Source of the DNA: Bacteroidales bacterium
GTDB lineage: Bacteria > Bacteroidota > Bacteroidia > Bacteroidales > WCHB1-69
Assembly: GCA_031254735.1 (NCBI GenBank)
Contig: JAIRTU010000170.1
Coordinates: 1-10,926, forward strand
Reading direction: 5' to 3'
DNA: 10,926 nt
Both the position numbers and the translations under genes were made by a program. The notes under the pieces are model-generated. The model made no database searches. It worked only from the letters and a program-made list of their open reading frames with translations, and had not been told where the DNA came from. Each line of letters opens with the position of its first letter. The first letter of the stretch is position 1. Below, one piece after another: positions 1-7,311 of the stretch.

Positions 1-345
1 ACTTACAATTATTTTTTCGATTGGAAAATCAGCACACTCCCCTGTCTTTCGGAGTTTTCGACCATCACGTTGAAACCTCAAATATGCAACAGCACAACAG
101 ATTTGGAAATGAATGCAATTGCTGTTGTTCCCAATCCCAACAACGGATTTTTTGAGATAATCGGATTGGAAAAACAGGAAAATTACAGCATCGAAATAAG
201 CGACGTATCGGGAAAAACCGTTTACAAAAACGAAATGCTTACAACAAACAATATCGATCTGCGGCATTGTTCCAACGGATTTTATTTTGTGAGACTGTCC
301 AATTCCAAAGGCATGAAAGTAATTAAGTTTGTCATTGAGAAATAA
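1..345 (+). CDS. C-terminal end of a T9SS-secreted protein (type A sorting domain), 5' truncated
   Basis: The frame is open from base 1 to the TAA at 343-345, so this is the last 114 residues of a longer gene that begins before the window. The final ~75 residues match the type A sorting domain recognised by the Bacteroidetes type IX secretion system. Visible marks are a VVPNPNNGFFEI opening, a SGKTVYKNE strand, an IDL turn, a NGFYFVRL core and a basic KVIKFVIEK end. In the family this domain directs passage across the outer membrane and is normally cleaved off, with cargo secreted or anchored at the surface. The cargo lies outside the window, so its activity is unknown. A TTG at 70 could be read as a start, but the open upstream frame makes an internal position far more likely. 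hydF begins 15 bases after the stop. Confidence 0.85.
   Translation, partial: TYNYFFDWKISTLPCLSEFSTITLKPQICNSTTDLEMNAIAVVPNPNNGFFEIIGLEKQENYSIEISDVSGKTVYKNEMLTTNNIDLRHCSNGFYFVRLSNSKGMKVIKFVIEK
324..331 (+). promoter_or_regulatory. Possible -7 box for hydF
   Basis: TAAGTTTG fits the Bacteroidetes -7 consensus TAnnTTTG and would give a leader of roughly 20-25 bases before the hydF ATG. It lies inside the codons for the conserved end of the upstream sorting domain, and no clear -33 TTTG is visible, so it may be chance. If real, hydF need not depend on readthrough from the upstream gene. Confidence 0.3.
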
Positions 346-360
346 ATCATTTTTTATTTT

Positions 361-1557
361 ATGAAAACAAAACGTGTATTTGCAGGCATTTTCGGCAGGC
401 GAAATGTCGGAAAAAGTTCTTTGATAAATGCCGTTACAGGTCAGGATATTGCCATTGTTTCTGCTTTGGCGGGTACTACCACCGATCCGGTGAAGAAGAC
501 AATGGAAGTGTTTGGAATGGGACCTGTTGTTTTTGTTGATACGGCGGGCATCGATGATTGCGGAAGTCAGGGAGAAGAGCGAATACGGAAAACAAAAGAA
601 GTCATCAAGACCGTAGATGTTGGGATTGTGGCTGTGGCAGACAATGTTTTCGGGGAAGAAGAACAGGCGATCATCGATGAATTAACGTCTTTGGATATTC
701 CTTTTTTGATTGTTCACAACAAATCCGACCAACAAAGGCTGTCCTGTTCTCTGCGGGAAACATTGCAGCAATATCACGTGCCTGTGTTGGAATGCGCCGC
801 CGCCCAAAAGCAAGGCATAAACACGTTGATAGAAAAATTGGCGGAAATAACGCCCGAAACGGCGTATCGGGCAAAGACGTTGATTGGCGATATTGTTTCG
901 CGGGGCGATTTGATCGTTTTGGTGATGCCGCAAGACAGCGAAGCACCCGAAGGGCGGCTGATCCTTCCGCAGGTGCAACTTATTCGTGATATATTGGACA
1001 ATCATGCTGTTGCGGTCGGTTTGCAGCCCGAAGAATTGGAAATGTATCTGCAAAAAAACGTTCCCGATCTGGTCATTACCGACAGTCAGGTTTTTGATAT
1101 TGTGGCAAAGACCGTTCCCGAAAACATTCCTTTAACAAGTTTCAGCGTGGTGCTGGCAAGGGCGAAAGGCAATTTTGAACATTATTTAAAAGGAACTCCC
1201 CGCATAGACACACTCGAAAACGGCGATACGATTCTCATGTTGGAATCGTGCACGCACCCTGTTTCTTGCGAGGATATAGGGCATCATAAAATCCCTGATC
1301 TTATTCGGAAGAAAACAGGAAAAGATATTCGTTTCGAGATGATTTCTTCGCTTTCGCCGCTGCCCGAAGATGTGAGCCGATATGCTATGGCTATTCAATG
1401 CGGCGGTTGTATGGTTACAGAAAAACAGCTCTCCAATCGCATACAACAACTTGTTCGCAAAAACATTCCTGTTTCCAACTACGGAATGACCATTGCCTAT
1501 CTGACAGGAATTTTTGAACGGACAACAAAGCTGTTTTTGCAGGAAAACACAAAATAA
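361..1557 (+). CDS. hydF: [FeFe]-hydrogenase H-cluster maturation GTPase HydF
   Basis: HydF is the scaffold that receives the diiron subcluster built with HydE and HydG and delivers it to apo-[FeFe]-hydrogenase in the cytoplasm. At 398 residues it has the usual family length. The N-terminal TrmE/Era-like GTPase domain shows G1 GRRNVGKSS (12-20), G2 GTTTDP (38-43), G3 DTAG (60-63) and G4 NKSD (120-123). A middle dimerisation region follows. The C-terminal cluster-binding domain has C297-x-H299 and C347-GG-C350, the CxHx(~47)CxxC arrangement that ligates the [4Fe-4S] cluster. Many homologues carry His just before CxxC; here that residue is Gln346. hydE, hydG and the hydrogenase are not in the window. 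The ATG follows an A/T-rich leader without a clear Shine-Dalgarno, as is common in Bacteroidetes. The gene ends at a bidirectional terminator. Confidence 0.95.
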   Translation: MKTKRVFAGIFGRRNVGKSSLINAVTGQDIAIVSALAGTTTDPVKKTMEVFGMGPVVFVDTAGIDDCGSQGEERIRKTKEVIKTVDVGIVAVADNVFGEEEQAIIDELTSLDIPFLIVHNKSDQQRLSCSLRETLQQYHVPVLECAAAQKQGINTLIEKLAEITPETAYRAKTLIGDIVSRGDLIVLVMPQDSEAPEGRLILPQVQLIRDILDNHAVAVGLQPEELEMYLQKNVPDLVITDSQVFDIVAKTVPENIPLTSFSVVLARAKGNFEHYLKGTPRIDTLENGDTILMLESCTHPVSCEDIGHHKIPDLIRKKTGKDIRFEMISSLSPLPEDVSRYAMAIQCGGCMVTEKQLSNRIQQLVRKNIPVSNYGMTIAYLTGIFERTTKLFLQENTK

Positions 1558-1562
1558 AATAC

Positions 1563-1596
1563 ATTTCCCTGCCGATATACTCACCGACAGGGAAAT
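1563..1596. terminator. Bidirectional terminator between hydF and the PepSY-like genes
   Basis: ATTTCCCTG (1563-1571) is exactly complementary to CAGGGAAAT (1588-1596), and the stem continues with CG/CG after one mismatch. Rightward transcripts then meet AATTTTT. Leftward transcripts meet a T-rich run, the complement of 1550-1562. It lies between convergent stop codons and can serve both. A second short hairpin, GGGAAA with TTTCCC (1590-1606), overlaps it. Confidence 0.75.
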
Positions 1597-1609
1597 AATT
1601 TTTCCCGGA

Positions 1610-2068
1610 TTATCGTTTCCAATGCGGCTTATCGGCTATCGTTCCATCGGGATAGATAACAAATTCTTTTTCCATCTCTCTTTTTTCCACGTCAAATTCG
1701 TAGAAAGAGAGAACGCCTTGCGGGGCGGTTTGCTGAATTTGAATATGATCGACGTCGTCTATTCTCCAATCGGCATAATCACTGTTGTTGAAAGCGTCTT
1801 GAACGGTTTTGGGCAGTTTTCTAAACGGCATATCCGTTTCTATTTTCAGCCAATTTCCGTTTTCGTCAAACCATACTTTTACGTCCATGCCGTCATTGCG
1901 AAATTCGGCGGTTAAAAAACCGTCGTCGTATTCCCATTCCACAAATTTTGCATTCGGATACAGTGCCTCCAAACTTTTTTTACAGGCAGTATTTACGCCG
2001 TTGGATTTTTCGCAGCTGCTCATCATGAAAAACGCTGTTGCAAGCGTTATAATTGCTATTTTTCGCAT
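1610..2068 (-). CDS. PepSY-like domain lipoprotein
   Basis: This 152-residue protein starts with a lipoprotein signal: MRK, a hydrophobic stretch and MMSSC with the candidate lipidated Cys at residue 19. It is therefore expected to be anchored on the periplasmic side of a membrane or exported to the surface. The mature part resembles the PepSY-like (former DUF2874) proteins common in Bacteroidales. It seems to have two repeats. The first runs from a short helix (KKSLEALYPNAKFVEWEYDD) through VKVWFDENGNWLKIET. The second runs from LPKTVQDAFNNSDYADWRI through KEFVIYPDGTIAD. No catalytic motif is visible and family function is poorly known. It lies 48 bases downstream of a related gene on the same strand, so the two are likely co-transcribed. 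The ATG at 2068 is the only start that preserves the signal peptide. Confidence 0.82.
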   Translation of the reverse strand: MRKIAIITLATAFFMMSSCEKSNGVNTACKKSLEALYPNAKFVEWEYDDGFLTAEFRNDGMDVKVWFDENGNWLKIETDMPFRKLPKTVQDAFNNSDYADWRIDDVDHIQIQQTAPQGVLSFYEFDVEKREMEKEFVIYPDGTIADKPHWKR

Positions 2069-2116
2069 AACTATTGTTTTTATTAATTAAAGAATAAGTT
2101 GTTTCATTTACTTGTT

Positions 2117-2557
2117 TCAGTCGTCGATGTCCACCAATCGAAAGCCGGAGTCAAATTCCAGACTGATACCGTTTGACAGTCCCACTTCGTAACCGTTCCA
2201 ATCTTCTTTTTCTATTTTGCAGATTTTGTTGCCGGCGAAATGTTTTTCCACGTAATTCCATATTGCGGCAGGAATCAGTTTTTGGGGGCATTGACTGTGT
2301 TTGCAATTGATTTCTTTCCAATTTCCTTTTCTGTCAAATTCAATTTTGTTGCCGTTGGTAAAAATCACTTCATACGATTTGTCCAGAATATCGGTATCCA
2401 TCTTCACCAATGCGATAGCCTGTCCGGAAAAATGTTCTTTAATCAGCTGTTGAGACTGTGCGGGCAGTTGTTCAAACGATATGGGCAAGTCATCTGTTGC
2501 TCTTGCCGACACGTGCATAGCTTGTAAACAAGCAAAAATCATTACTAAGGTCTTCAT
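2117..2557 (-). CDS. Periplasmic PepSY-like domain protein
   Basis: This is a 146-residue exported protein with a Sec signal peptide (MKTLVMIFACLQAMHVSARA, probable cleavage near residues 18-20) and no lipobox aligned with cleavage. The mature protein is two PepSY-like units. Unit 1 (~28-86) reads LPAQSQQLIKEHFSGQ, then YEVIFTNGNKIEFDRKGNWKEI. Unit 2 (~92-146) reads LIPAAIWNYVEKHFAGNKI, then YEVGLSNGISLEFDSGF. The matching LP/IP-helix-HF and YEV-NG-EFD-G layouts show internal duplication. Similar proteins are widespread in Bacteroidales, often near two-component genes, and are proposed to bind ligands or modulate partners; that is family knowledge, not shown here. It is first in a probable two-gene operon, with a TAnnTTTG box ~42 bases upstream. 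Confidence 0.86.
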   Translation of the reverse strand: MKTLVMIFACLQAMHVSARATDDLPISFEQLPAQSQQLIKEHFSGQAIALVKMDTDILDKSYEVIFTNGNKIEFDRKGNWKEINCKHSQCPQKLIPAAIWNYVEKHFAGNKICKIEKEDWNGYEVGLSNGISLEFDSGFRLVDIDD

Positions 2558-2598
2558 ACTTTTAAAAATTTATATTATTACTGTGTTATTATTTTGTG

Positions 2599-2606
2599 CA
2601 AAGGTA
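2599..2606 (-). promoter_or_regulatory. -7 promoter box of the PepSY-like operon
   Basis: On the minus strand this reads TACCTTTG, a full match to the Bacteroidetes -7 consensus TAnnTTTG. Transcription would start around 2592, giving a leader of about 35 bases before the ATG at 2557. A recognisable -33 TTTG is not seen. The location directly upstream of an operon-leading gene supports it. Confidence 0.55.
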
Positions 2607-2662
2607 AACCCCAATTCTGAAATGTTTCTGAAATGATAAAAAAAAATTCGGAATGGGAATTA

Positions 2663-2714
2663 AATTGTCTGAACGGTGATTTTTCCAATTACGAATTACG
2701 AATTACGAATTACG
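2663..2714 (+). repeat. Composite repeat copy A: core plus four AATTACG units
   Basis: The core AATTGTCTGAACGGTGATTT (2663-2682) is followed after four bases by four perfect tandem AATTACG heptamers (2687-2714). The same core plus heptamer arrangement recurs, degenerate, at 10446-10493. It lies in the non-coding stretch 2607-2931 between a promoter and the 3' end of the glycogen enzyme gene. No open reading frame with family features covers it. Confidence 0.75.
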
Positions 2715-2767
2715 ATTTTGTTTGGTTGTGTGTAATTCGTTTCGTTGTTTCCCCTAACAATTTGCCC

Positions 2768-2807
2768 ATAAATCACAGTGCAGACAATTGCACCGTAATT
2801 CGTAATT
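2768..2807 (-). repeat. Composite repeat copy B (inverted): core plus two heptamers
   Basis: The plus strand reads AAATCACAGTGCAGACAATT (2770-2789), the reverse complement of copy A's core at 18 of 20 positions. It is followed by GCAC and two CGTAATT units (2794-2807), the inverted heptamer. In its own orientation the heptamers precede the core, as in copy D at 10466-10517. A T run (2804-2815) follows. Confidence 0.72.
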
Positions 2808-2816
2808 TTTTTTTTA

Positions 2817-2848
2817 CCACTCGTTCCCTTGTCCACTCGTCCACTCGT
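2817..2848 (+). repeat. Short direct repeat CCACTCGT x3
   Basis: CCACTCGT occurs at 2817-2824, 2833-2840 and 2841-2848, the last two directly abutting. It sits between composite repeat copies B and C. No function is apparent. Confidence 0.6.
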
Positions 2849-2868
2849 CCTCTTACCATGAATCTCAT

Positions 2869-2930
2869 AAATCCTAGTTCAGACAACTGCACCGTCATTA
2901 ACAATTGACCATTAACAATTAACAATTATT
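2869..2930 (-). repeat. Composite repeat copy C (inverted, degenerate) with TTAACAATT units
   Basis: AAATCCTAGTTCAGACAACT (2869-2888) is a degenerate inverted core. It shares CATAAATC before and GCACCGT after with copy B. Here the heptamers are replaced by direct repeats of ATTAACAATT in 2897-2928, ending just before the stop codon of the glycogen enzyme gene. The usual hairpin plus T-run terminator for that gene is not visible here. Confidence 0.65.
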
Positions 2931-2931
2931 T

Positions 2932-5900
2932 TCATATCCATTTCACGAGGTGAGAGTCTTGCGGGTAGGGGAGTAACTCGTTTTTCGCAAAGATACGTAT
3001 GGCGTAGTTGTACATTCCCGACCGCTGCGGCGTGCCGACAACGGTATATGTGGCGATGTTGCGTTCGACCGTTGTCAGCGTGGCGGTGTATTTCTCGGAG
3101 ATAACGCTGCTGCTCTTGTCGGTATGTTCGGAGATGATCACCTCCACGCCAATATCTTTCGGGTGCAGGGCTTTGAGGTCGATGATGATCTCTCCTGTGA
3201 AGTCTTCCGTGAGGCTCATGGGGTTTTTCTCGTAATCGGGAAACTTGGCACTTACAACCGTCATCTCTTCCCACGCCTTGCTGATGTTTCTTTTCCAATC
3301 GGATATTTTCAGGGCGAGTTCGTAGTCGTTTTTCCGCAACTGTTCCGAACGCCGATACAGTGTGTTGTAGTATTTTTCCTGATAATCGTCCAGCATGCGT
3401 TTGGTCGTGAACTGCGGTGCTATCTCGGCGATTGACTTCTTGATACAGGCGATCCAATCCTTTGGAATGTCGTGTTTGTCCCGCTTGTAGAAGAGCGGCA
3501 CGACGTCGTTTTCCAACAGGGTATAAATCATTTGTGAGTCAAGTACATTTTGGTATTCGCCGTTTTCGTATACAATCTCTTCGGGCAATGCCCAACCCGC
3601 TTTCTCGCGGTATCCTTCCACCCACCAGCCGTCCAAAACGCTGAAATGCAAAGCACCGTTCATCACCGCTTTCATGCCGCTTGTCCCCGACGCCTCTTGC
3701 GGACGTGTCGGCGTATTCAACCACACGTCAACGCCCTGTACCAGCTTTTTTGCCAGACTAATATCATAATCTTCGATAAAAATAATCTTACCCAGAAACT
3801 CCGGTCGCTTCGACATCTCGACCACCTTTTGTATCAACTCCTGACCGGCTTTGTCGTTGGGGTGAGCCTTTCCCGCAAACAGCAGCTGAACCGGCATTTC
3901 TTTGTTGTTCAAAATGGCAGACAGCCTTTCCAAGTTTCGAAACAGCAAATCGCCCCGCTTGTAGGTGGCAAAACGGCGGGCAAAGCCAATAGTAAGCACA
4001 TTCTCGTTGATGTTTTCCAAGACGTCAACCATGTTTTTCGGGTCTTCGTAACGGAGTATCCAATTGCGGCGGATTCGAGTTCTCACATAGTCGATCAACT
4101 TCCCCCGCTGCTTTTGACGAATTGTCCACAACGTGGCATCGTCCACCGTGTGTATTTTCTTCCAATGTTTGGGGTTCGACAGATCGTTGAGGAACTCCTG
4201 TCCAAAGGTCTTTTCATACAGCAGTTTCCATTCTTTGGCAGTCCACGTGTTGTAATGAACGCCGTTGGTAACGTAGCCGATATGATTTTCTTCTGCGAAA
4301 TATCCTTTCCACAACCCCGCAAACATCTCTTGCGAGACTTTCCCATGCAATTTCGACACGCCGTTGATCTCCTGAGAGACGTTGGCAGCCAGATAACTCA
4401 TGGAAAACTTATCGTCTTCGGGGTTTATTTTGCCCAACATCATCATCTCTTCCCACGACACTTTCAGCCTTTCGGGATAATGAGCCATGTATTTACGCAT
4501 CAACACCTCGTCAAACACATCATGCCCCGCAGGGACAGGCGTGTGGGTGGTAAACAGCGTCGAGGAACGGATCACCTCCAACGCCTCTTCAAATTTCAGG
4601 TTGCGTTTGGAACGCAGTCGCCGCAGCCGTTCAAGACCGATAAAGGCAGCATGCCCTTCGTTGCAATGATATAAATCGGGACGAATGCCCATGCAGCTCA
4701 AAGCGCGTATCCCGCCAATGCCCAAAATGATCTCCTGCTGAAAACGACATTCCAAGTCCCCACCATAGAGTTGAGAGGTGATTTTCCTGTCTTGCGGTTG
4801 ATTTTCTTCCGTATCGGTGTCCAACAAAAACAGCGGGATATTCCCAACGTCCACTCGCCAAATTTTCACATACACTTCCCGTCCGGGAAAATGAATGCTG
4901 ATCTTGCGGTGCGATCCCAGCTCGTCGCGTACCGCCATAATGGGCAGCTTGCCGAAGTCTTGCGGGATATATTCCGCGTCCTGTTCTCCGTTGAGGGTAA
5001 TTTTCTGTTTAAAATATCCATAACGATACAGCAAACCTATTCCTATCATGTCGGTGTTGGTGTCGCCTGCCTCTTTGAGATAATCACCTGCCAAAATACC
5101 CAATCCACCCGAAAATATCTTCAAATTGTCGTTGAACCCATATTCCATGCTGAAATAGGCAATCTTGGGCGACTTTTTGTTTTTCCCCAACTCCATGTAT
5201 TTGACAAACTCCCCATACACCGAATCGTACATCGCCACAAAAGCCTCGTCTTTTTCCAACTCTTTCATTCTCGACAAAGAAACTTCTTCCAGAAAGATAA
5301 CAGGATTGTACAGCAGCGTTCTCCACAACAGCGGATCGATGTATTTGAACATCCGGCTTGCATTATAATTCCACGTCCACCAAAGGTTGTACGACATCTC
5401 TACCAAGCCGCTGAACCGTTGAGGCATGATAGTCTGTATTTCAAACTTTCGCCATACGGGGTTTTGTGTTTCTGTGGTAGAGACTTCCACCGCCGTGCGG
5501 GTCTGCAACTGCTGAATGATACTGTTCTTTCGTTCCTCTATCCTGTTCAACGCCGATGAATAGACTTTTAAATATTCTTCCACCAGATTTTCCCACAGGG
5601 CTTGGTTGGCGATGTTTTTGGCGGCAAAGGCAAGCTGTTTCCTCTTTTCGTCCGAAAGCGTTAGAAAGTGAGATATAATATGTATCAATGTCGAAACTAC
5701 CTCTTCTGTGTTGTCGTCGGTGCGAGGTATCACATACGCCGCTTTGTCTTCTTTCGCGATGCCGGTTTCTACCCATTTTCCAAAGCCTGCCAAATTGGTG
5801 GTAACGGTAGGAATGCCAAAAGCAAGGCTTTCCAAAGGCGTGTACCCCCAAGGCTCGTAATACGACACAAAGGCGGTGAGGTCTATCCCGGGCAGCAAAT

Positions 5901-7167
5901 CGTAGTACGGAAGGTCGAAAATGCCGTCGTTTCCGTTGAGGTACGAGGGGACAAAGATAATCTTCACCTTGTCGTCGGGATTGTTCAGCAGTCCGTTTTT
6001 CTTTATCATGCTAATGATAGGATCGCTGTCCGCATCGTGGAGATTGTGCGTAAGATGTCTGTCGTCGATGTTGTTGTCGCCTTCTATTTCGTGCAGATTG
6101 TTGTATAGGGCTTTCTTTACGCCGTAGTTGTTGCCCGGAACAAGCACGTATGCCAATATCTCTTTTTGCAGCTGTGGATCGTTGTTCAACTTCCCCAATG
6201 CTTCTATAAACAAATCGTACCCTTTGTTATGCACTTCGTAACGCCCCGATGTGGCAATGATGACAGGCTCTTGTTCGTATTTCTTGCCCGATAATATTTC
6301 GGCGATGCGGATAAACTTCTTCCGTGCCGTTTCTCGGTTGGCGATATATTTCTTCTCTTCGGGAACAAAATCGTTCTCAAAGCCGTTAGGCGTTACTCTG
6401 TCTACTTCTTTGTTGAGCAGTTGGGTGCATTCTTCTGCCGTTATCTCGCTGACGGTTGTAAAAGCGTCTGCATGTTGGGCAGCCAATTTCTCAACGCTGT
6501 GCTTGGAGACTACGTTGAACTCGCTTGCGACAACATCACCGTGTGTTGTTTTCAGGTTTTTGTACAAAGGATACCCATTGCCGGCGAGACATCTTCCGGC
6601 AACGGTTGCATGTGTGGTGAAAACGCTTGCAATACGCGGCATTTTCTGTTTGAGATACAACACGCCTGTGCCTGTCAGCCACTCGTGAAATTGAGCGACA
6701 ATCTTACCGTATACCGACAGATTGAAATTGGTAAAACTTTCTATCACTTTGCCCGCCGCATATCCAAACAGCGCCGGCTCGATATAATCCCATTGCCCCG
6801 ACAAAGAATCCAATTGATATTTCTCCCAAAATTCATACAGAATGGTATCTTTGTCATTGATATAATTAGAAAAATCTATCAACAAAACGATGGGTCTCCC
6901 CGGTATTTTCCAACGTCCTGTACGCACCCTGATACCTTCGGCTGCTGCCACTTTTTTCCATGCGGCAAATAAATCAGGGTCTTCTTCAAACTCTTGTCGT
7001 TCTTTGAAATCGTGCCATATATCGGGACCTATCATGATAAGTTCTTCGCAATTTTTCAACAAAGAGAGGGTCTTGGTGTGAATAACCGTGTGAATGCCGC
7101 CTACTTTGTTGCACACTTCCCAACTTACTTCAAATATGTATTCGGGTTTTGTCAATGATTTTTCCAT
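2932..7167 (-). CDS. Bifunctional glycogen synthase (GT3) - alpha-glucan phosphorylase (GT35) fusion
   Basis: This single uninterrupted 1411-residue frame carries two opposing cytoplasmic enzymes of glycogen metabolism. Residues 1-~550 are a GT3 glycogen synthase, the eukaryote-like type rather than GlgA. They open with FEVSWEVCNKVGG (12-24, sugar-nucleotide loop KVGG) and carry YYEPWGYTPLE with E438 and E446, the E-x7-E pair of this clan, then TTNLAGFG. No arginine-rich glucose-6-phosphate site of animal and yeast enzymes is seen. A linker (~555-575) leads to DUF3417 (~580-680; MSYNLWWTWNYNASRMF) and a GT35 phosphorylase of the short bacterial/archaeal type. Its EASGTSGMK motif has K1166 as the pyridoxal-phosphate lysine. 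The last ~90 residues form a beta-rich tail. I recall similar fusions in other Bacteroidales, which I could not check here. ATG at 7167 gives an N-terminus that aligns with GT3. The kinase gene ends 144 bases upstream on the same strand. Confidence 0.94.
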   Translation of the reverse strand: MEKSLTKPEYIFEVSWEVCNKVGGIHTVIHTKTLSLLKNCEELIMIGPDIWHDFKERQEFEEDPDLFAAWKKVAAAEGIRVRTGRWKIPGRPIVLLIDFSNYINDKDTILYEFWEKYQLDSLSGQWDYIEPALFGYAAGKVIESFTNFNLSVYGKIVAQFHEWLTGTGVLYLKQKMPRIASVFTTHATVAGRCLAGNGYPLYKNLKTTHGDVVASEFNVVSKHSVEKLAAQHADAFTTVSEITAEECTQLLNKEVDRVTPNGFENDFVPEEKKYIANRETARKKFIRIAEILSGKKYEQEPVIIATSGRYEVHNKGYDLFIEALGKLNNDPQLQKEILAYVLVPGNNYGVKKALYNNLHEIEGDNNIDDRHLTHNLHDADSDPIISMIKKNGLLNNPDDKVKIIFVPSYLNGNDGIFDLPYYDLLPGIDLTAFVSYYEPWGYTPLESLAFGIPTVTTNLAGFGKWVETGIAKEDKAAYVIPRTDDNTEEVVSTLIHIISHFLTLSDEKRKQLAFAAKNIANQALWENLVEEYLKVYSSALNRIEERKNSIIQQLQTRTAVEVSTTETQNPVWRKFEIQTIMPQRFSGLVEMSYNLWWTWNYNASRMFKYIDPLLWRTLLYNPVIFLEEVSLSRMKELEKDEAFVAMYDSVYGEFVKYMELGKNKKSPKIAYFSMEYGFNDNLKIFSGGLGILAGDYLKEAGDTNTDMIGIGLLYRYGYFKQKITLNGEQDAEYIPQDFGKLPIMAVRDELGSHRKISIHFPGREVYVKIWRVDVGNIPLFLLDTDTEENQPQDRKITSQLYGGDLECRFQQEIILGIGGIRALSCMGIRPDLYHCNEGHAAFIGLERLRRLRSKRNLKFEEALEVIRSSTLFTTHTPVPAGHDVFDEVLMRKYMAHYPERLKVSWEEMMMLGKINPEDDKFSMSYLAANVSQEINGVSKLHGKVSQEMFAGLWKGYFAEENHIGYVTNGVHYNTWTAKEWKLLYEKTFGQEFLNDLSNPKHWKKIHTVDDATLWTIRQKQRGKLIDYVRTRIRRNWILRYEDPKNMVDVLENINENVLTIGFARRFATYKRGDLLFRNLERLSAILNNKEMPVQLLFAGKAHPNDKAGQELIQKVVEMSKRPEFLGKIIFIEDYDISLAKKLVQGVDVWLNTPTRPQEASGTSGMKAVMNGALHFSVLDGWWVEGYREKAGWALPEEIVYENGEYQNVLDSQMIYTLLENDVVPLFYKRDKHDIPKDWIACIKKSIAEIAPQFTTKRMLDDYQEKYYNTLYRRSEQLRKNDYELALKISDWKRNISKAWEEMTVVSAKFPDYEKNPMSLTEDFTGEIIIDLKALHPKDIGVEVIISEHTDKSSSVISEKYTATLTTVERNIATYTVVGTPQRSGMYNYAIRIFAKNELLPYPQDSHLVKWI

Positions 7168-7311
7168 TATCTGTAAAAATTGAATTATTTGTTACTGTTG
7201 AGCAAAAACTATACCGTAGCACGGCTGAAAGAAAAGGGAGAAAAACGGTAAACACGCTGTGCGAAAACCTTATCGAGATACCCTTTTGCCATTTGTCGGT
7301 ATTGTTTTTTA
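7168..7311. other. Gap between the kinase and glycogen fusion genes
   Basis: These 144 bases hold no gene. There is no convincing T-run terminator for the kinase and no exact TAnnTTTG box for the fusion gene. The nearest candidate on the minus strand is TATAGTTTTTG, ~45 bases before the ATG, one base off the spacing. A weak inverted repeat TACCGT/ACGGTA spans part of it. Readthrough from the kinase is possible. Confidence 0.4.

Noticed and set aside
70..345. Independent 91-residue gene starting at TTG 70
   Set aside because: The frame is open upstream to base 1 and the product is a sorting domain that needs an N-terminal cargo and signal peptide. It is the end of a longer gene.
2633..2908. 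Plus-strand open frame across the repeat region
   Set aside because: It consists mostly of translated short repeats (NYELRITNYD and similar) and overlaps the promoter-proximal non-coding region. It shows no domain.
3550..4674. Long plus-strand open frame (374 codons) opposite the phosphorylase half
   Set aside because: It is antisense to a well-supported enzyme, has low-complexity Phe/His/Arg-rich composition and no recognisable domain. The same applies to 4771-5559 and 6421-6972.
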